A DNA stretch of 64,000 bases from CAWCXF01 sp963799455 (GCA_963799455.1 CAWCXF010000007.1:620001-684000), one strand, 5' to 3'; counted from the stretch's first letter, positions 28,420-38,226 are shown. The notes: generated from the sequence alone by a model not told the origin. Numbers and translations: made by a program.

Positions 28420-30826
28420 ATGTCCGCATCGAGGCCAGCCCTGGACGAGTTGAAGGCGGTGGCCTCGATCGGGGAGCTGCTCGCGCGCGAGCGCCGGGCG
28501 CGGCTCTCGGCCGAGCGGCGGCTGGTCTCGATGCAGGCCGAGCTGATGCGCGCCAACGCCGCGCTCGACGCGCACGCCCGCCACCTCGCCGCCCAGATCA
28601 AGCCGCTCAGGCGCGAGGCCGAGGAGATGCGCGGGCAGGCCGGGCGCGCGTCGGACGAGGCGCGCATCGCCGAGCGGCGGCTGTGGGACGCGCTCGAGGC
28701 CACGCCCGACGGCTTCGCCATCTACGACGCGGGGCTGACGCTGGTGGCGGCCAACGCGCGCTATCTCGGCCTCTTCGAGGGGCTCGAGGAGATGGCCCCC
28801 GGCATCGCCTACCGCCGCGTGCTGGAGCTCGCGGCCCATGAGGGGCTCGTGGACATCGGCGTGCTGCGGCCCGACGCCTGGGTCGCCTCGATGGAGGGGC
28901 GGCTCGCGGCCGAGGAGATCGAGCCGGTGGTGCTCAGGCTCTGGGACGGGGCGTGCGTGCGCCTGGTCCACCGCCGCGCGGCATCCGGAGATTCTGGTGT
29001 CGCTCGCCGTGGACGTCACCGCCACCATGGAGCGCGAGGCGGAGCTGGAGGAGGCGCGCCACCGCGCCGAGGCCGCCTCTCGCGCCAAGTCCGCCTTCCT
29101 CGCCAACATGAGCCACGAGCTGCGCACCCCCCTGGGCGGCATCCTCGGCATGTCGGGGCTCCTGGCCGAGGACGACCTGACCGAGGACCAGCGCGTGCAG
29201 GTCGAGGTCATCCAGGCCTCGGGCGAGGCGCTGCTCGCGATCGTGGACGACGTGCTCGACCTCGGGCGCATCGAGGGCGCGCACATGGCGCTGCGCCCCG
29301 CGCCCTTCGAGCCGCGCGTGGTGATCGAGGAGGTGGTGCGGATGCTGCGCCCCACGGCGATGGGGCGCGGCCTGGCGCTCGACCTCGACTACGACGAGGG
29401 CCTGCCGCGCCGGCTCGTCGGCGACGGCGGGAGGGTGCGCCAGGTGCTCACCAACCTGGTCGGCAACGCGGTCAAGTTCACCCCCTCGGGGCGGGTGACG
29501 ATCCGCGCGGTGGACGCGGGCGCGTCCGCGCCGGGGATGGTGCGGCTGCACGTGTCGGTCGAGGACACCGGCATCGGCATCGCCGAGGCCGATCTCGACC
29601 GCATGTTCGGCGCCTTCGAGCAGGCCGAGTCCGACCGCGACCGCCACCACGACGGCGCGGGGCTGGGCCTCACGGTCACGCGCCGCCTGGTCGAGCTGAT
29701 GGGCGGCGAGATCTGGGCCGACAGCGCGCCGGGCTCGGGCTCGTGCTTCGGCGTCCGCCTCGACCTGCCCGCCGCCAGCGACCCCGAGCGCCGGGGCGGT
29801 CCGGAGCGCCGGGGCGGCCCGGACCGGGGTGGGAGCGGCGACGACAGTGGCGGGGGAGGCCGCGGTGGGGACGGGCCGCATGGCGGGCCGGCCGCCGGAT
29901 CCTCGCCGCCGCCGGATGCGCCACAGGAGCCGGCCCCGGTCCTCTCCTTCGGGCGCTCGCGCCGGGCCGATCACGAGGTCCACGACGAGGATCGGGACGC
30001 GGCTCCGGCGGGCCTCATCGGACGCCATGGCGCGCCGGGCGCCGACGACGCCGACCGCGGGCCTCGGTCGTCCCCCGGCGCGAGCGGACAGCCGTCCGAG
30101 CCGGCGCCGCGCGCCGATCCGGCCGAGGCCGGCGGCGCCCCCCGCCCGGCGCCCGGCCCGACCGGTTCCGGGCCGACCCCGCCCGACGCCACCCCGCCCG
30201 ACGCCACCCCGCCCGACGCCACCCCGCTCGAGCCGGTCCCGGCCGGGGGCGTGCCGATGTTCGCCCGCCGGCTCGGCGCCGCGCCCGAGGCGCCCGAGCC
30301 CTCGACCCCTGCCGCCCCGTCCGGCGGGCCCCGTGCCACCTCGCTCTCCGAAGAGCCCTGTGCGCCCCGCCTCCCCGCGCCGCGCTCGATGGGCCCCGGC
30401 GACGAATCCGGGGCCGGGCCGCGGCCGATGCGGGTGCTGGCGGCCGAGGACAACCGCGCCAACCGGCTGATCCTGCAAAGGATGCTGGCGGGGCTCGACA
30501 TCGCGCTGACCTTCGCCGCCGACGGGGCCGAGGCGGTGGCCGCCTTCGCGCGCCAGCGGCCCGACCTGATCCTGATGGACATCTCGATGCCCGGCATGGA
30601 CGGGCGCGAGGCGACGCGGCGCATCCGCGCCGCGGAGGGGCCGCACGGGCGCGTGCCGATCGTGGCGATGACCGCCCATGCGCTCGCCGGCGACGAGGAG
30701 GCGATCCGCTCGGCCGGGCTCGACGGCTACCTGGCCAAGCCCCTGCGCAAGGCCTCGATCCGGGCGACCGTCCTGTCCCATGTGCCCCCGGGCGTCCGCC
30801 CGCCCGACGCGGACGCCGCCGAGTAG
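28420..30826 (+). CDS. Cytosolic hybrid sensor histidine kinase, one frameshift
   Basis: About 801 residues if one surplus base near 28980 is removed (VRLVHRRA then HPEILVSLAVDVT). There is no transmembrane helix. In order: an N-terminal coiled coil (about 15-95, rich in Arg, Glu and Ala), a PAS-like domain (ALEATPDGFAIYDAGLTLVA), HisKA with NMSHELRTPLGG, an ATPase domain (NAVKFT, DTGIGIAEAD, GAGLGLTV), a very long Pro/Gly/Ala linker of about 210 residues with tandem TPPDA units, and a receiver (AAEDNRANRL, Asp in LMDISMPGMDG, AKPLRKAS). A CtrA-type box precedes it. The signal is unknown; a cytosolic signal is likely. Confidence 0.85.
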
Positions 30827-30904
30827 GGCCTGTTGAGGTTCACGTGACGGCGCCGGGCTGATCCAGTCCTTGTGGCCGCGAGGCCGAACTGTCACCCCTC
30901 TACG

Positions 30905-32154
30905 AAACAGAGCCCAATTATCCACGAGAAAAAGCGCCTCTCGTGGTAGTCTGCTGACGCTTCACACCTTCTCAAGTCCGGGCCCGTAAACCGCGCCGCT
31001 CATGACAATCGTTTCGCGGATCGCCGGGCCGGCCAAGGTCTCGCGCACCGCTGCGATGGAGGTGAGGTGTGATCGACGAGCTGAAGTCCGTGCGCGATGT
31101 CTGGCGCAAGATGCCCTCCGAGGCGCACGCCCGCCGGTTCTTGGAGGCGATGATCTGGCCCACTGGCCGATACTGCCCCCACTGCGGGGGCGTGCGCTCG
31201 ACCGAGCTGCGCGGGGACTCGCACCGCGAGGGGCTCTATCAGTGCCGGGAACCCGAATGCCGTCGCCAGTTCACCGCGACCACGCGAACACCGCTCCACG
31301 GGACGAAGCTCGATCTGCGCGTCTGGATCGCGGCGCTGTTTCTGGTGCTGACCTCCTCCAAGGGCGTCTCCTCGGTGGTAATGGCGCGCATCCTCGGCGT
31401 GAATCAGAAGACCGCCTGGAAGATGGGCCACGCGATCCGCACGCTGATGGAGGACCGCGAGGGGTTCTCTGCCCGGCTCGACGGCGTCGTCGAGGTCGAT
31501 GAGGCCTTCGTCGGCGGGGCGCCGAAGTTCAAGCGGGGCGTCAAGCGCAAGCGGGGGAGGGGGACGCCGAAGCCGATCGTGCTGGTGGCCGCCTCGCGCG
31601 ACGGCCAGGCGCGGGCCGCGATCGTGCCGAACGGCCGGGGCGCGACCCTCGGGCCGGTGATGAAGGAATGGATCGAGCCCTCCGCGATCCTGATGACCGA
31701 CGGCAATCGGGCCTACAACAAGCCCGCGCAAAACTTCGCCGCCCATCACAAGGTCAATCACGGCAAGAAGCAGTTCGCAATCCCCGCCCAAGGCATCCAC
31801 ATCAACACGGCGGAAGCCGTCTCGTCGCAGGTGCAACGCGCCCTCGTGGGCGTCTATCACCGGCTCGACCGGCTGCATCTCCAGCGCTACCTCGACGAGA
31901 TCATATGGCGCTGGAATCACCGCCAGTCCTCTCGCAAGATCCGATCCCGGCGCAGCCGATCGGGCAACGCCTACCCACAGATGACGACCGTCTGGAAGCC
32001 CCTGCCGGTCGTGCCGCAGATGCGCGCGCTGCTCTGCTGCGCGGTTGGACGGCGGATGCGACGAACGAAGGAATGGGGGCTCGAATGGCTCTCCGAAGAG
32101 GGCGTTGCCAACTGATCGCCAATGCTTTTTCTCGTGGATAGTTGGGAAACAGAG
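30905..32154 (+). mobile_element. Intact IS1595 (ISXO2-like) insertion sequence
   Basis: Element 30913-32146 (1234 bp) with 23-bp terminal inverted repeats, 22 of 23 identical (left 30913-30935, right 32124-32146; core TATCCACGAGAAAAAGC). It is flanked by the 8-bp direct repeat AAACAGAG (30905-30912 and 32147-32154), the target duplication length of the IS1595 family. One intact transposase lies inside. Complete ends and duplication suggest a recent insertion. Confidence 0.92.
31069..32115 (+). CDS. IS1595 family transposase
   Basis: 348 residues. The N-terminal zinc-ribbon has CPHCGG and, later, CREPECRRQF; then a helix-turn-helix region (MARILGVNQKTAWKMGHAIR); then the DDE-like catalytic core with VVEVDEAFVGG, ILMTDGNRAY and, near the end, INTAEAVSSQVQRAL and IIWRWNHR. 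This is the ISXO2-type architecture. It uses GTG or ATG near 31069 after GGAGGTG. No stop or frameshift is seen, so it is probably active. Confidence 0.94.
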   Translation: MIDELKSVRDVWRKMPSEAHARRFLEAMIWPTGRYCPHCGGVRSTELRGDSHREGLYQCREPECRRQFTATTRTPLHGTKLDLRVWIAALFLVLTSSKGVSSVVMARILGVNQKTAWKMGHAIRTLMEDREGFSARLDGVVEVDEAFVGGAPKFKRGVKRKRGRGTPKPIVLVAASRDGQARAAIVPNGRGATLGPVMKEWIEPSAILMTDGNRAYNKPAQNFAAHHKVNHGKKQFAIPAQGIHINTAEAVSSQVQRALVGVYHRLDRLHLQRYLDEIIWRWNHRQSSRKIRSRRSRSGNAYPQMTTVWKPLPVVPQMRALLCCAVGRRMRRTKEWGLEWLSEEGVAN

Positions 32155-32269
32155 GCTCTTCCGCGCCTTTGGTGCAGCGGGTGGATCTGCGGCGAGGGCC
32201 CGGGCGCGCAGCCCCGGGTCGTGTCCGTCGATGAGGCGTGGTTTCGGGTGTGGTCCCGTTGAACCGGCC

Positions 32270-33610
32270 CCGGTTCCGTGGACGCTCGGTCGGGCTGCGC
32301 GGCCGAGGGCAGGGTCGCAAGGTCGCGCTGCCGGCGCATGGCGTGTAGGCTGGGATGGCCGTCCTTCTCGACCAGCCACTCGGCGTTGTGGCGGGCGGTG
32401 AAGGCGCGCACGACGTCGCGGACCTCGTCGAGGGTCTGGAAGATGCGGCCGTGGACGACCTGCTCCTTCAGCGTCCGGGAGAAGCGCTCGATGACGCCGT
32501 CGGTCTCGGGCTGGCCGACGAAGGCGCGGCTCGGGCGTCGTGGCCCACGCCCTCACCTGGGTCTGGAAGTCCTCGGCCATGAAGCAGCTGCCGTGATCGT
32601 GGCGGAGCTGCACGCCGCGGGCGGCGTCGCGGCCGAGGTTGGGCGAACTGCTCCCGCACGGCCATGCCCATCGCCCGGAGGGCCTCGCGGCGCGTGCCGC
32701 GCTTGGCGACATGCCATCCCAGCGCCTCGGCGTTCCACTGCTCGGCCGTGGCGAAGAGCCAGGCCTTGCCGTCCCGCACGGTGGCGATCGGCGTGCCGTC
32801 GATGGCCCACATGACGTTCGGCGCGTCGGTGGCGATCGGGCGGTCGCGGGTCTCGGCCGGCCGCGGCCGGGCGCGGTGGGGCGAGAGCAGGCCGCCCTCG
32901 CGCATCAGCCGCAGCACCCGCTTTCACGCGACGCGCAGCCCGTCCCGCACGCGCAGCCGCGCCCAGACCTGAGCTGCGGCCCTCGCCCGACCAGGGGGGG
33001 GGCGGGCGAGGCCGGCCCGGATCGCCGCGAGCAGATCGGCATCGGCGACCTGGGGCTTCGGCCCGCGCCGCCCTTCGGACGAGCGGGCGCCGGATCCTCG
33101 GCCACACGCCTTGGGCGGTGTAGAACGACGACCGCGGCACGTCCCAGACCGCGCAGACCCGCGCGACGCCCTGGCGTCGGCCAGTGGCGGGCGAGACCGC
33201 CCCGGCCATCACCGCCGCCGCTTCCGGGCCGAAGGGCCGCGGGACTGCCCCGTCTTCGCGCGCAGCAGCTCCCCCTCCATGCTGAGCTCGCCGATCCGCT
33301 GCAGCGCGGCGGCCAGGTCGGGCCCGTCGGTCTCGGCCTCGCGCTCCTTCGGCGCGCCCTCGACCGCCGCCTCGGCCCTCTCGCGCCAGCGCGCGAGCTT
33401 GAAGACCGGCACGCCGATCCCGCGCGACGCCAGCTCCACAGGCTCGCCGGCGATCAGCGGCAGCACCACCGCCCGCTTGCGCGCCACGCTCCACCGCTGG
33501 CCGGACCCGAGCGGCCCGGCCGCCAGCGCCGGCGCACGCCCGCCCACAGGCGCATCATCACCATCAACCCGTTCGGCCATCTCTCGCCGAGGCGTCTCGG
33601 AAGCATCCAT
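32270..33610 (-). pseudogene. Decayed IS3-type transposase (OrfA plus broken OrfB)
   Basis: OrfA reads from the ATG at 33610 (MDASETPRREMAERV, then a helix-turn-helix segment WSVARKRAVVLPLIAGEP) to 33209. OrfB parts are in different frames: AGAVSPATGRRQGVARVC near 33190, then APNVMWAIDGTPIATVRDG (first catalytic Asp) and WNAEALGWHVAKRGTR near 32750, then HDHGSCFMAEDFQ near 32580, and TARHNAEWLVEKDGHPSLH near 32370. At least three frameshifts, so no functional enzyme. Clear ends were not found. Confidence 0.8.
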
Positions 33611-33734
33611 CCTCGGTCGTCCTTCGACAAATGGATGCCCACGGAAACGGGGGGCAACCCACAGCGGTCAGCGCCAGCGCGCCAGCCCCATTACGGCATC
33701 TCGCTTGGAGACCCGCCGAGCGGCGGGTCTCCCT

Positions 33735-34607
33735 GGTGGATGGGATACTGCGAGTGGCTCCACCTCCACGCCACGGCCCTGAGCCACCACGCCGATCCCG
33801 CGGACATCCCCACCCTCGTCGAGCGCGCGGCCGGCTTCGCCGCGCCCGGGCTCCCGGCGCGAGGTGCGGGCGGTCGTCCGCTCGGCCCTGAGGCGGCTCG
33901 ATGGACTGCTCACCGCGTGCCCGGCGACCGACGCGCGACTGCACTACGCCGGCGCGACGATGGCGGCCATGCTCGGCGTCGACGCCGAGATGGCGACCGC
34001 GTTCGAGCTGAAGCAGATCGTCCCGACGAGCGTCCGGCGCGCACGAAGGGCCGAGGCGCAGTCGAGGCGCCGCCGCGAAGCAGGTGCGATCCCGCGGGAG
34101 GGATGGCTGGCCCGACACGGACAGGGCAGGCTTCGTCCGTGGGAGGCAGAGGGCGTCTCGGAGCGCACCTGGCGACGCCGGCGAACGGGGAAATGGCCCT
34201 CGCCCGTGGGACCGGAACCCCCCCTCCGACCTGACATGCGAGCGTGGCCGCGGTCCGTGCCCGCCACAGGGGGCCCCAGGCCCGCCGCCAGGCCCGGCCC
34301 GAAGCGCCCAGATCCCCAGGCCCGGGAGCCCCGAGCCCCACGGCCGCACCCCGCCCGGGCAAGCCGCCGACGGCCCGCACACCCGCGGCGAAGGCGGCGA
34401 AGAGACCCGCCGCGGCCGCGAGGTGACGGAGCCAGCGGACGCGAGGCGAGCGAACTGGGTGACGATCCGAGCGATTGCATGGCACGAGTTGCGCTCTGGG
34501 GAAGCCGAGGGCCGGGGAAAGGCGGGGCTGGTCCGTCCGCCGCACGCACGCCAGGGGACGCGCGCGGCGGACGGACCAGCCCCGGAGACGATGGGGAGGG
34601 GCGGTGA
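33735..34607 (+). pseudogene. Fragment of a phage/plasmid-type gene, function unknown
   Basis: The first part (WMGYCEWLHLHATALSHHAD... PTLVERAAGFAAPG) and the second part (from GTG 33864: VRAVVRSALRRLDGLL, LHYAGATMAAMLGV, ELKQIVPTSVRRARRAEAQS, then PWEAEGVSERTWRRRR) are in two frames separated by one base near 33860. The PWE-EG-S-R-TW-RRR pattern is common in mobile-element proteins of alphaproteobacteria, often near replication or integration genes, but I cannot name its role. The tail after RRRRTGKW is probably not protein, since it runs into the inverted repeat at 34524. Confidence 0.4.
34524..34583. repeat. 20-bp perfect inverted repeat with 20-base loop
   Basis: Left arm GGGGCTGGTCCGTCCGCCGC (34524-34543), right arm its exact reverse complement (34564-34583), loop of 20 bases. 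It lies 62 bases upstream of the excisionase-like gene. It could be a terminator, a recombination or transfer site, or the end of a small element. Confidence 0.9.
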
Positions 34608-34644
34608 CGCCGCGTGTCGGTCGCCACTTTCTTCGGAGTCCGTC

Positions 34645-34929
34645 ATGACCTCCCACGATCAGCCCTGCACCCCCGCCCAGCCGAGCTGGGCGGATGACGT
34701 TCGCGTCGGCGACGTCCTGGCCTTCGCCTTTCCGGGTCGAGGACGCAGACCCGCCCACGAGCGCGACGCGGGAGGAACCGTGGCCGAGTCGCTTCTGATG
34801 ACCGCGAAGGAGGCCGCAAAGGCGCTCGGCGCAGCTGTGACGGCGACGGCGGTCGAACGGGCCACCGAAGAGCACGGCCTCCTGGTCGTCATCGGGAGCC
34901 ACAGTCGGATCGCGCGCGCCAAGCCTTGA
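34645..34929 (+). CDS. Small excisionase-like protein, possibly a fusion
   Basis: 94 residues. The C-terminal half (VAESLLMTAKEAAKALGAAV, then ATEEHGLLVVIGSHSRIARA) looks like an Xis-type winged-helix protein, with the EHGLLV-IG pattern seen in small proteins next to tyrosine integrases. The N-terminal half (WADDVRVGDVLAFAFPGRGR) resembles the start of a different family of small proteins, so two genes may be fused here by deletion. It ends 15 bases before the integrase, a normal xis-int arrangement. Function inferred from context. Confidence 0.5.
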   Translation: MTSHDQPCTPAQPSWADDVRVGDVLAFAFPGRGRRPAHERDAGGTVAESLLMTAKEAAKALGAAVTATAVERATEEHGLLVVIGSHSRIARAKP

Positions 34930-34944
34930 GGAACTGATCGAACG

Positions 34945-35988
34945 ATGCCTCGTCCCGACGAAGGCGCCTGCCTCTGCCACCGCAAGCCCAAGGGCAAGCG
35001 CCTTGCCGTCTACACGATCCGCGACGGCGAGCGCGAGCTCTCGACCGGCACGCTCGATCGCGACACGGCTGAGGAAGCGCTCCGCCGCTCCCCGATCGAG
35101 CGTGATGCGCCCGGTCCCATCCGCGGAGCGGACGACGTGACGGTCTCCGACGTCATCTCCCGCTACGGCGAGGAGCACGCCGCCACGACCGCGGATCCGG
35201 TCCGCATCGGCTGTGCCATCGATGCGCTCGACGCAGGGTGGGGCGACCTGCCGGTGTCGAAGGTCTCAAAGGCCATCCGCAAGAAGCACGCGGCCGAGCG
35301 CGGCGCCTCCCCCGGCGCCGTCCGGCGGGAGCTCGGGACGCTGGTCGCGGCGCTGAACCACCGCGACGGGACGCTCGTCCCCGGCGTGCCGGCGACGTGG
35401 CCGCCGCCACGGCCGCCGAGCCGAGAGCGCTGGCTCACCCGAGACGAGGCCGCGAAGCCGATCCGGGCGGCGTGGGCCGACCCGCGGACGCGGCACCTCG
35501 CCCGCTTCATCCTGATCGCCACCTAGACGGCGTCACGGAAGGCCGTGATCCTCGGCCTGAGGTTCCGCCCGCATCGCGCCGGCGGCCGGGTCGGCACGAC
35601 GAACGGCGTCCTCTCCCGGCGCGCGGCGAAAACCACGGAGACCCGGAAGCGCGCCCCGGCCGTGCGCATCCCACCGAAGCTCCTGGCGCATCTCAAGCGG
35701 TGGGAGCGCGAGGGCAGCCCGTGGGTCGTCTCCTGCCGCGGCTGCGGTGTGGCGAGCATCGAGTCGGCCCGGGCGACGGTCCGCGAGCGTGCGGAGCTCG
35801 AAGACGCCGTGCCCCACGCTCTGCGCCACACCGCGATCACCTGGGCCATGCGGGCGGGGGTCGAGCGCTGGGCGGCGTGCGGGTTCCTCGGCATCTCCCT
35901 GGAGGGGCTCGAGCGCGGCTACGGCCACCACCACCCCGACCACCAGAGCTCGGCCGCCTGCGCGGTGAACCGCGGGGGACGCCGGTAG
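34945..35988 (+). pseudogene. Tyrosine recombinase (integrase) with one in-frame TAG
   Basis: 347 codons including one TAG at 35524-35526. Both halves are in the same frame: FILIAT-TAG-TASRKAVILGLRF. TAC (Tyr) would be the expected codon, so a single base change explains it. Catalytic residues are otherwise complete: Arg in TASRKAVILGLR, HALRHTAITW (His and Arg), then the GYGHHHPDH end with Tyr and His. The start MPRPDEGACLCHRKPKGK is typical of short phage-type integrases. It lies in the island ending at tRNA-Pro, which is the likely integration site. TAG is a normal stop elsewhere in this genome, so the protein is expected to be truncated. Confidence 0.85.
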
Positions 35989-36094
35989 GCCGGTGCCTTG
36001 AATCCCAGTCACGTCGGGGATCCGCAGTCCATGCTTGCTTGCCACGCCTATTGCCGCCATGTCTCGGCAGCCGGCGCGGCGAAGAGAGGGCGAG

Positions 36095-36445
36095 ATGGAC
36101 CTGATCGACATCTCCGACGACGGTCTCTTCGCGCCGAGCAAGATCGCGGCCGCGTTCCGGACGACGAGCGAGGAGGTGGCTCGCACGGTCGGCCTCGGGC
36201 GGGACGCCGTGCAGCGGCGCGACCGAGTGCGGTCCGACAAAGTGCAGCGGCGGCTCCGAGAGATGGTGGAGATCGTCAACAAAGTCGAGCCGCGCTTTGG
36301 ATCGGCGCTCATGGCCTATGCCTGGTATCGGTCCGAGCCCCTGCCGGGCTTCTCCGGGCAGACGGCCATGCAGCTCGTCCGAGAGGGACGGGCGGGCGAT
36401 GTCTTGGACACCATCGACGCGGTGGATGCCGGCGTCCACACCTAA
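36095..36445 (+). CDS. Xre/MbcA/ParS-type antitoxin
   Basis: 116 residues. The N-terminal half has a helix-turn-helix region (FAPSKIAAAFRTTSEEVARTVGL), and the C-terminal half has the DUF2384 toxin-binding pattern: ALMAYAWYRSEPLPGFSGQT, then TAMQLVREGRAGDVLDTIDAVDAG. This is the usual partner of RES toxins. The ATG at 36095 follows GAGAGGGCGAG; an in-frame ATG at 36059 is possible. The RES gene begins with GTG two bases after this stop, so the pair is one operon. Confidence 0.88.
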   Translation: MDLIDISDDGLFAPSKIAAAFRTTSEEVARTVGLGRDAVQRRDRVRSDKVQRRLREMVEIVNKVEPRFGSALMAYAWYRSEPLPGFSGQTAMQLVREGRAGDVLDTIDAVDAGVHT

Positions 36446-36447
36446 CG

Positions 36448-36947
36448 GTGCGCCATGTCGGGCCGCTCACCCGGGCCCTGAGCCCCATCTACGCGCGCGA
36501 GCCCCTCTCCGGCCGAGGCGCCGCCCTCCATGGGGGGGGAAGTTCAACCGGATCGGCGTGCCCGCCCTCTATACGTCGCTGTCGCCGATGACCGCCGTTC
36601 GGGAGGCGAACCAGGTCGGACGGCTTCAACCGACGACGCTGGTGTCCCACGAGGCCGAGATCGAGAGCATCCTAGACGGCCGCGATGCCGCGGCGTTGGC
36701 GGCCTTCGAGGCGAGCCCCGAGGCGCTGGCGGCGGACGACTGGAGGGATGCGATAAGGCGGAACGGCGCGGCCCCGACGCAGCGCCTCGCCGACCGACTG
36801 ATCGAGGCCGGGCACGCCGGGCTCCTCGTGCCGAGCTACGCGCGAGGATCGACGGCGGGCGATCTGAACCTGGTCCTCTGGCGGTGGGGTGAGAACGCGC
36901 CGCGCCGGCTCGCGGTCGTCGACGACGAGGGGCGGCTCGGCCGATGA
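36448..36947 (+). CDS. RES-domain toxin (NAD-degrading type), frameshifted in G8 run
   Basis: RES toxins deplete NAD+ by phosphorolysis. The first part, from GTG 36448, reads VRHVGPLTRALSPIYAREPL and SGRGAALHGG; the second part, in another frame, reads GKFNRIGVPALYTSLSPMTA through LVPSYARGSTAGDLNLVLWR and ends at 36947. The family sequence H-G-G-[RK]-[FW]-N would be restored by six Gs in place of the eight at 36532-36539, so two surplus bases. As written, the toxin is inactive. Restored length is about 165 residues, normal for RES. It is the partner of the Xre antitoxin upstream. Confidence 0.82.
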
Positions 36948-37084
36948 CAGGCAAGGCTCGACGCCGGCGTGATCCCGACGCGACCGACCCGCGACATCAC
37001 CCCGGCGGAGCGAGTTCATGGGACCGGTCCCGGAAACCCACCGCCCCGATCATGGCTGGGACGGACGAAATCCCCTCGTCCGAT

Positions 37085-37161
37085 TGGTCGGAGCGAGAGG
37101 ATTCGAACCTCCGGCCCCTGCCTCCCGAAGGCAGTGCTCTACCAAGCTGAGCTACGCTCCG
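37085..37161 (-). tRNA. tRNA-Pro (anticodon CGG)
   Basis: 77 nt with encoded CCA. Acceptor stem CGGAGCG/CGCTCCG, D-arm with AGCTCAGCTTGGTAGAGC, anticodon stem CTGCC/GGCAG with loop TTCGGGA (anticodon CGG), variable GGGCC, T-arm GGAGG-TTCGAAT-CCTCT. It closes the mobile island on its right side: the tRNA 3' end faces the integrase, the classic position for an attachment site. No second copy of its 3' end was found on the left side. Confidence 0.96.
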
Positions 37162-37173
37162 ACGCGGGCCTCG

Positions 37174-38226
37174 CTACTCCGGACGGCGCAGGTTGGCAAG
37201 CCCTCCGCGGCCCGGGGGGGCGCGCAGGCTCGAGCGGCGCACCGCGTCGAGCCCGGCGGCGCGGCCCTCGGGCTCGGGCAGGTCGCCGCGGTGGCGCATC
37301 AGGGCGCCGACGCGCGGCGTGGTGCCTGTGTCGAAGCGGCTGCGCGTGCGCAGGTTGGGCGTGGTCTCCGAGGCCCCCGCGCGCCCCTCGCGGAAGAGGA
37401 TGTAGAGGCCCGAGCCGATCACCACCGCGGCGCCGAGCGCCGTCATCGCGTCGGGCACCTCGCCGAAGAAGGCGGCGCCGTAGATCGTGGCCCAGACGAT
37501 CTGGCTGTACTGCATCGGCGCCACCACCGAGGGGTCGCCCGCCCGGTAGGCCGCGATCGTCAGCAGCATGGCGCAGAAGGCGAGACCGGCCACCGCCCCG
37601 AGCGCCGCGAGATCCCAAAACGGCATCGGCTGGTAGACCAGGGGCATCAGGAAGGCCATCAGGACGAAGTTGGCGATCATCGGGTAGAGCAGCATCACCA
37701 CGGGGCGCTCCTCGCGCCCGACGCGGCGCACGATCACGGCCCCCGTGGCCGAGCTGCACGCCGCGAGCAGCGCCGCGGCATGGCCCAGCCCCAGCTCGAC
37801 CCCGCCGGGCCTGAGCACGATCAGCACCCCCACGAGCCCCGCCCCCACCGCGAGCCAGCGGCGCAGGCGCACGGTCTCGCCCAGGATCGGGATCGACAGC
37901 ACGGTGATCAGCAGCGGCGAGGCGAAGAGGATCGCGTAGGCCTGCGCCAGCGGCAGCACGGTGAAGGCGTAGAAGGCGCCGACGCCGGTGGCCACGGCGG
38001 CGACGGTGCGCGCGGCCATCCACCACGGATGGCGCGGGATCAGGGTGCCCTCCGTGGGGTCGCGCATCAGCAGGAGCGTGCTCAGCGGGAAGCCCAGGAG
38101 CACGCTGAAGAACACGATCTGGAACGGGGAGTAGCTTGCGCCGAGCGACTTGATGATGGCGTCGTGGGTGGCAAAGAGGCCGAAGGCCGCGAGCCCCAGC
38201 AGCGCCCCGCGCGCGTTGCCCGTCAC
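37174..38226 (-). CDS. EamA family drug/metabolite transporter
   Basis: 350 residues; ten predicted transmembrane helices in two repeated halves (ALLGLAAFGLFATHDAIIKS in the first, AALLAACSSATGAVIVRRV in the second), as in EamA exporters. The last 60 residues are a basic cytosolic tail. The start is a GTG 28 bases after leuB, giving a likely leuB-eamA transcript. The Cys-free core and the family do not reveal the substrate. The gene ends 12 bases before the tRNA-Pro gene. Confidence 0.9.
   Translation of the reverse strand: MTGNARGALLGLAAFGLFATHDAIIKSLGASYSPFQIVFFSVLLGFPLSTLLLMRDPTEGTLIPRHPWWMAARTVAAVATGVGAFYAFTVLPLAQAYAILFASPLLITVLSIPILGETVRLRRWLAVGAGLVGVLIVLRPGGVELGLGHAAALLAACSSATGAVIVRRVGREERPVVMLLYPMIANFVLMAFLMPLVYQPMPFWDLAALGAVAGLAFCAMLLTIAAYRAGDPSVVAPMQYSQIVWATIYGAAFFGEVPDAMTALGAAVVIGSGLYILFREGRAGASETTPNLRTRSRFDTGTTPRVGALMRHRGDLPEPEGRAAGLDAVRRSSLRAPPGRGGLANLRRPE

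Noticed and set aside
30827..30904. Possible insertion-sequence end GGGCCTGTTGAGGTTCACG after the third kinase
   Set aside because: No inverted partner was found in the window, so it cannot be supported.
30913..30935. DnaA-box-like TTATCCACG in the left end of the IS1595 element
   Set aside because: It is part of the 23-bp terminal inverted repeat, and the right copy has CTATCCACG, so it is explained by transposase binding.
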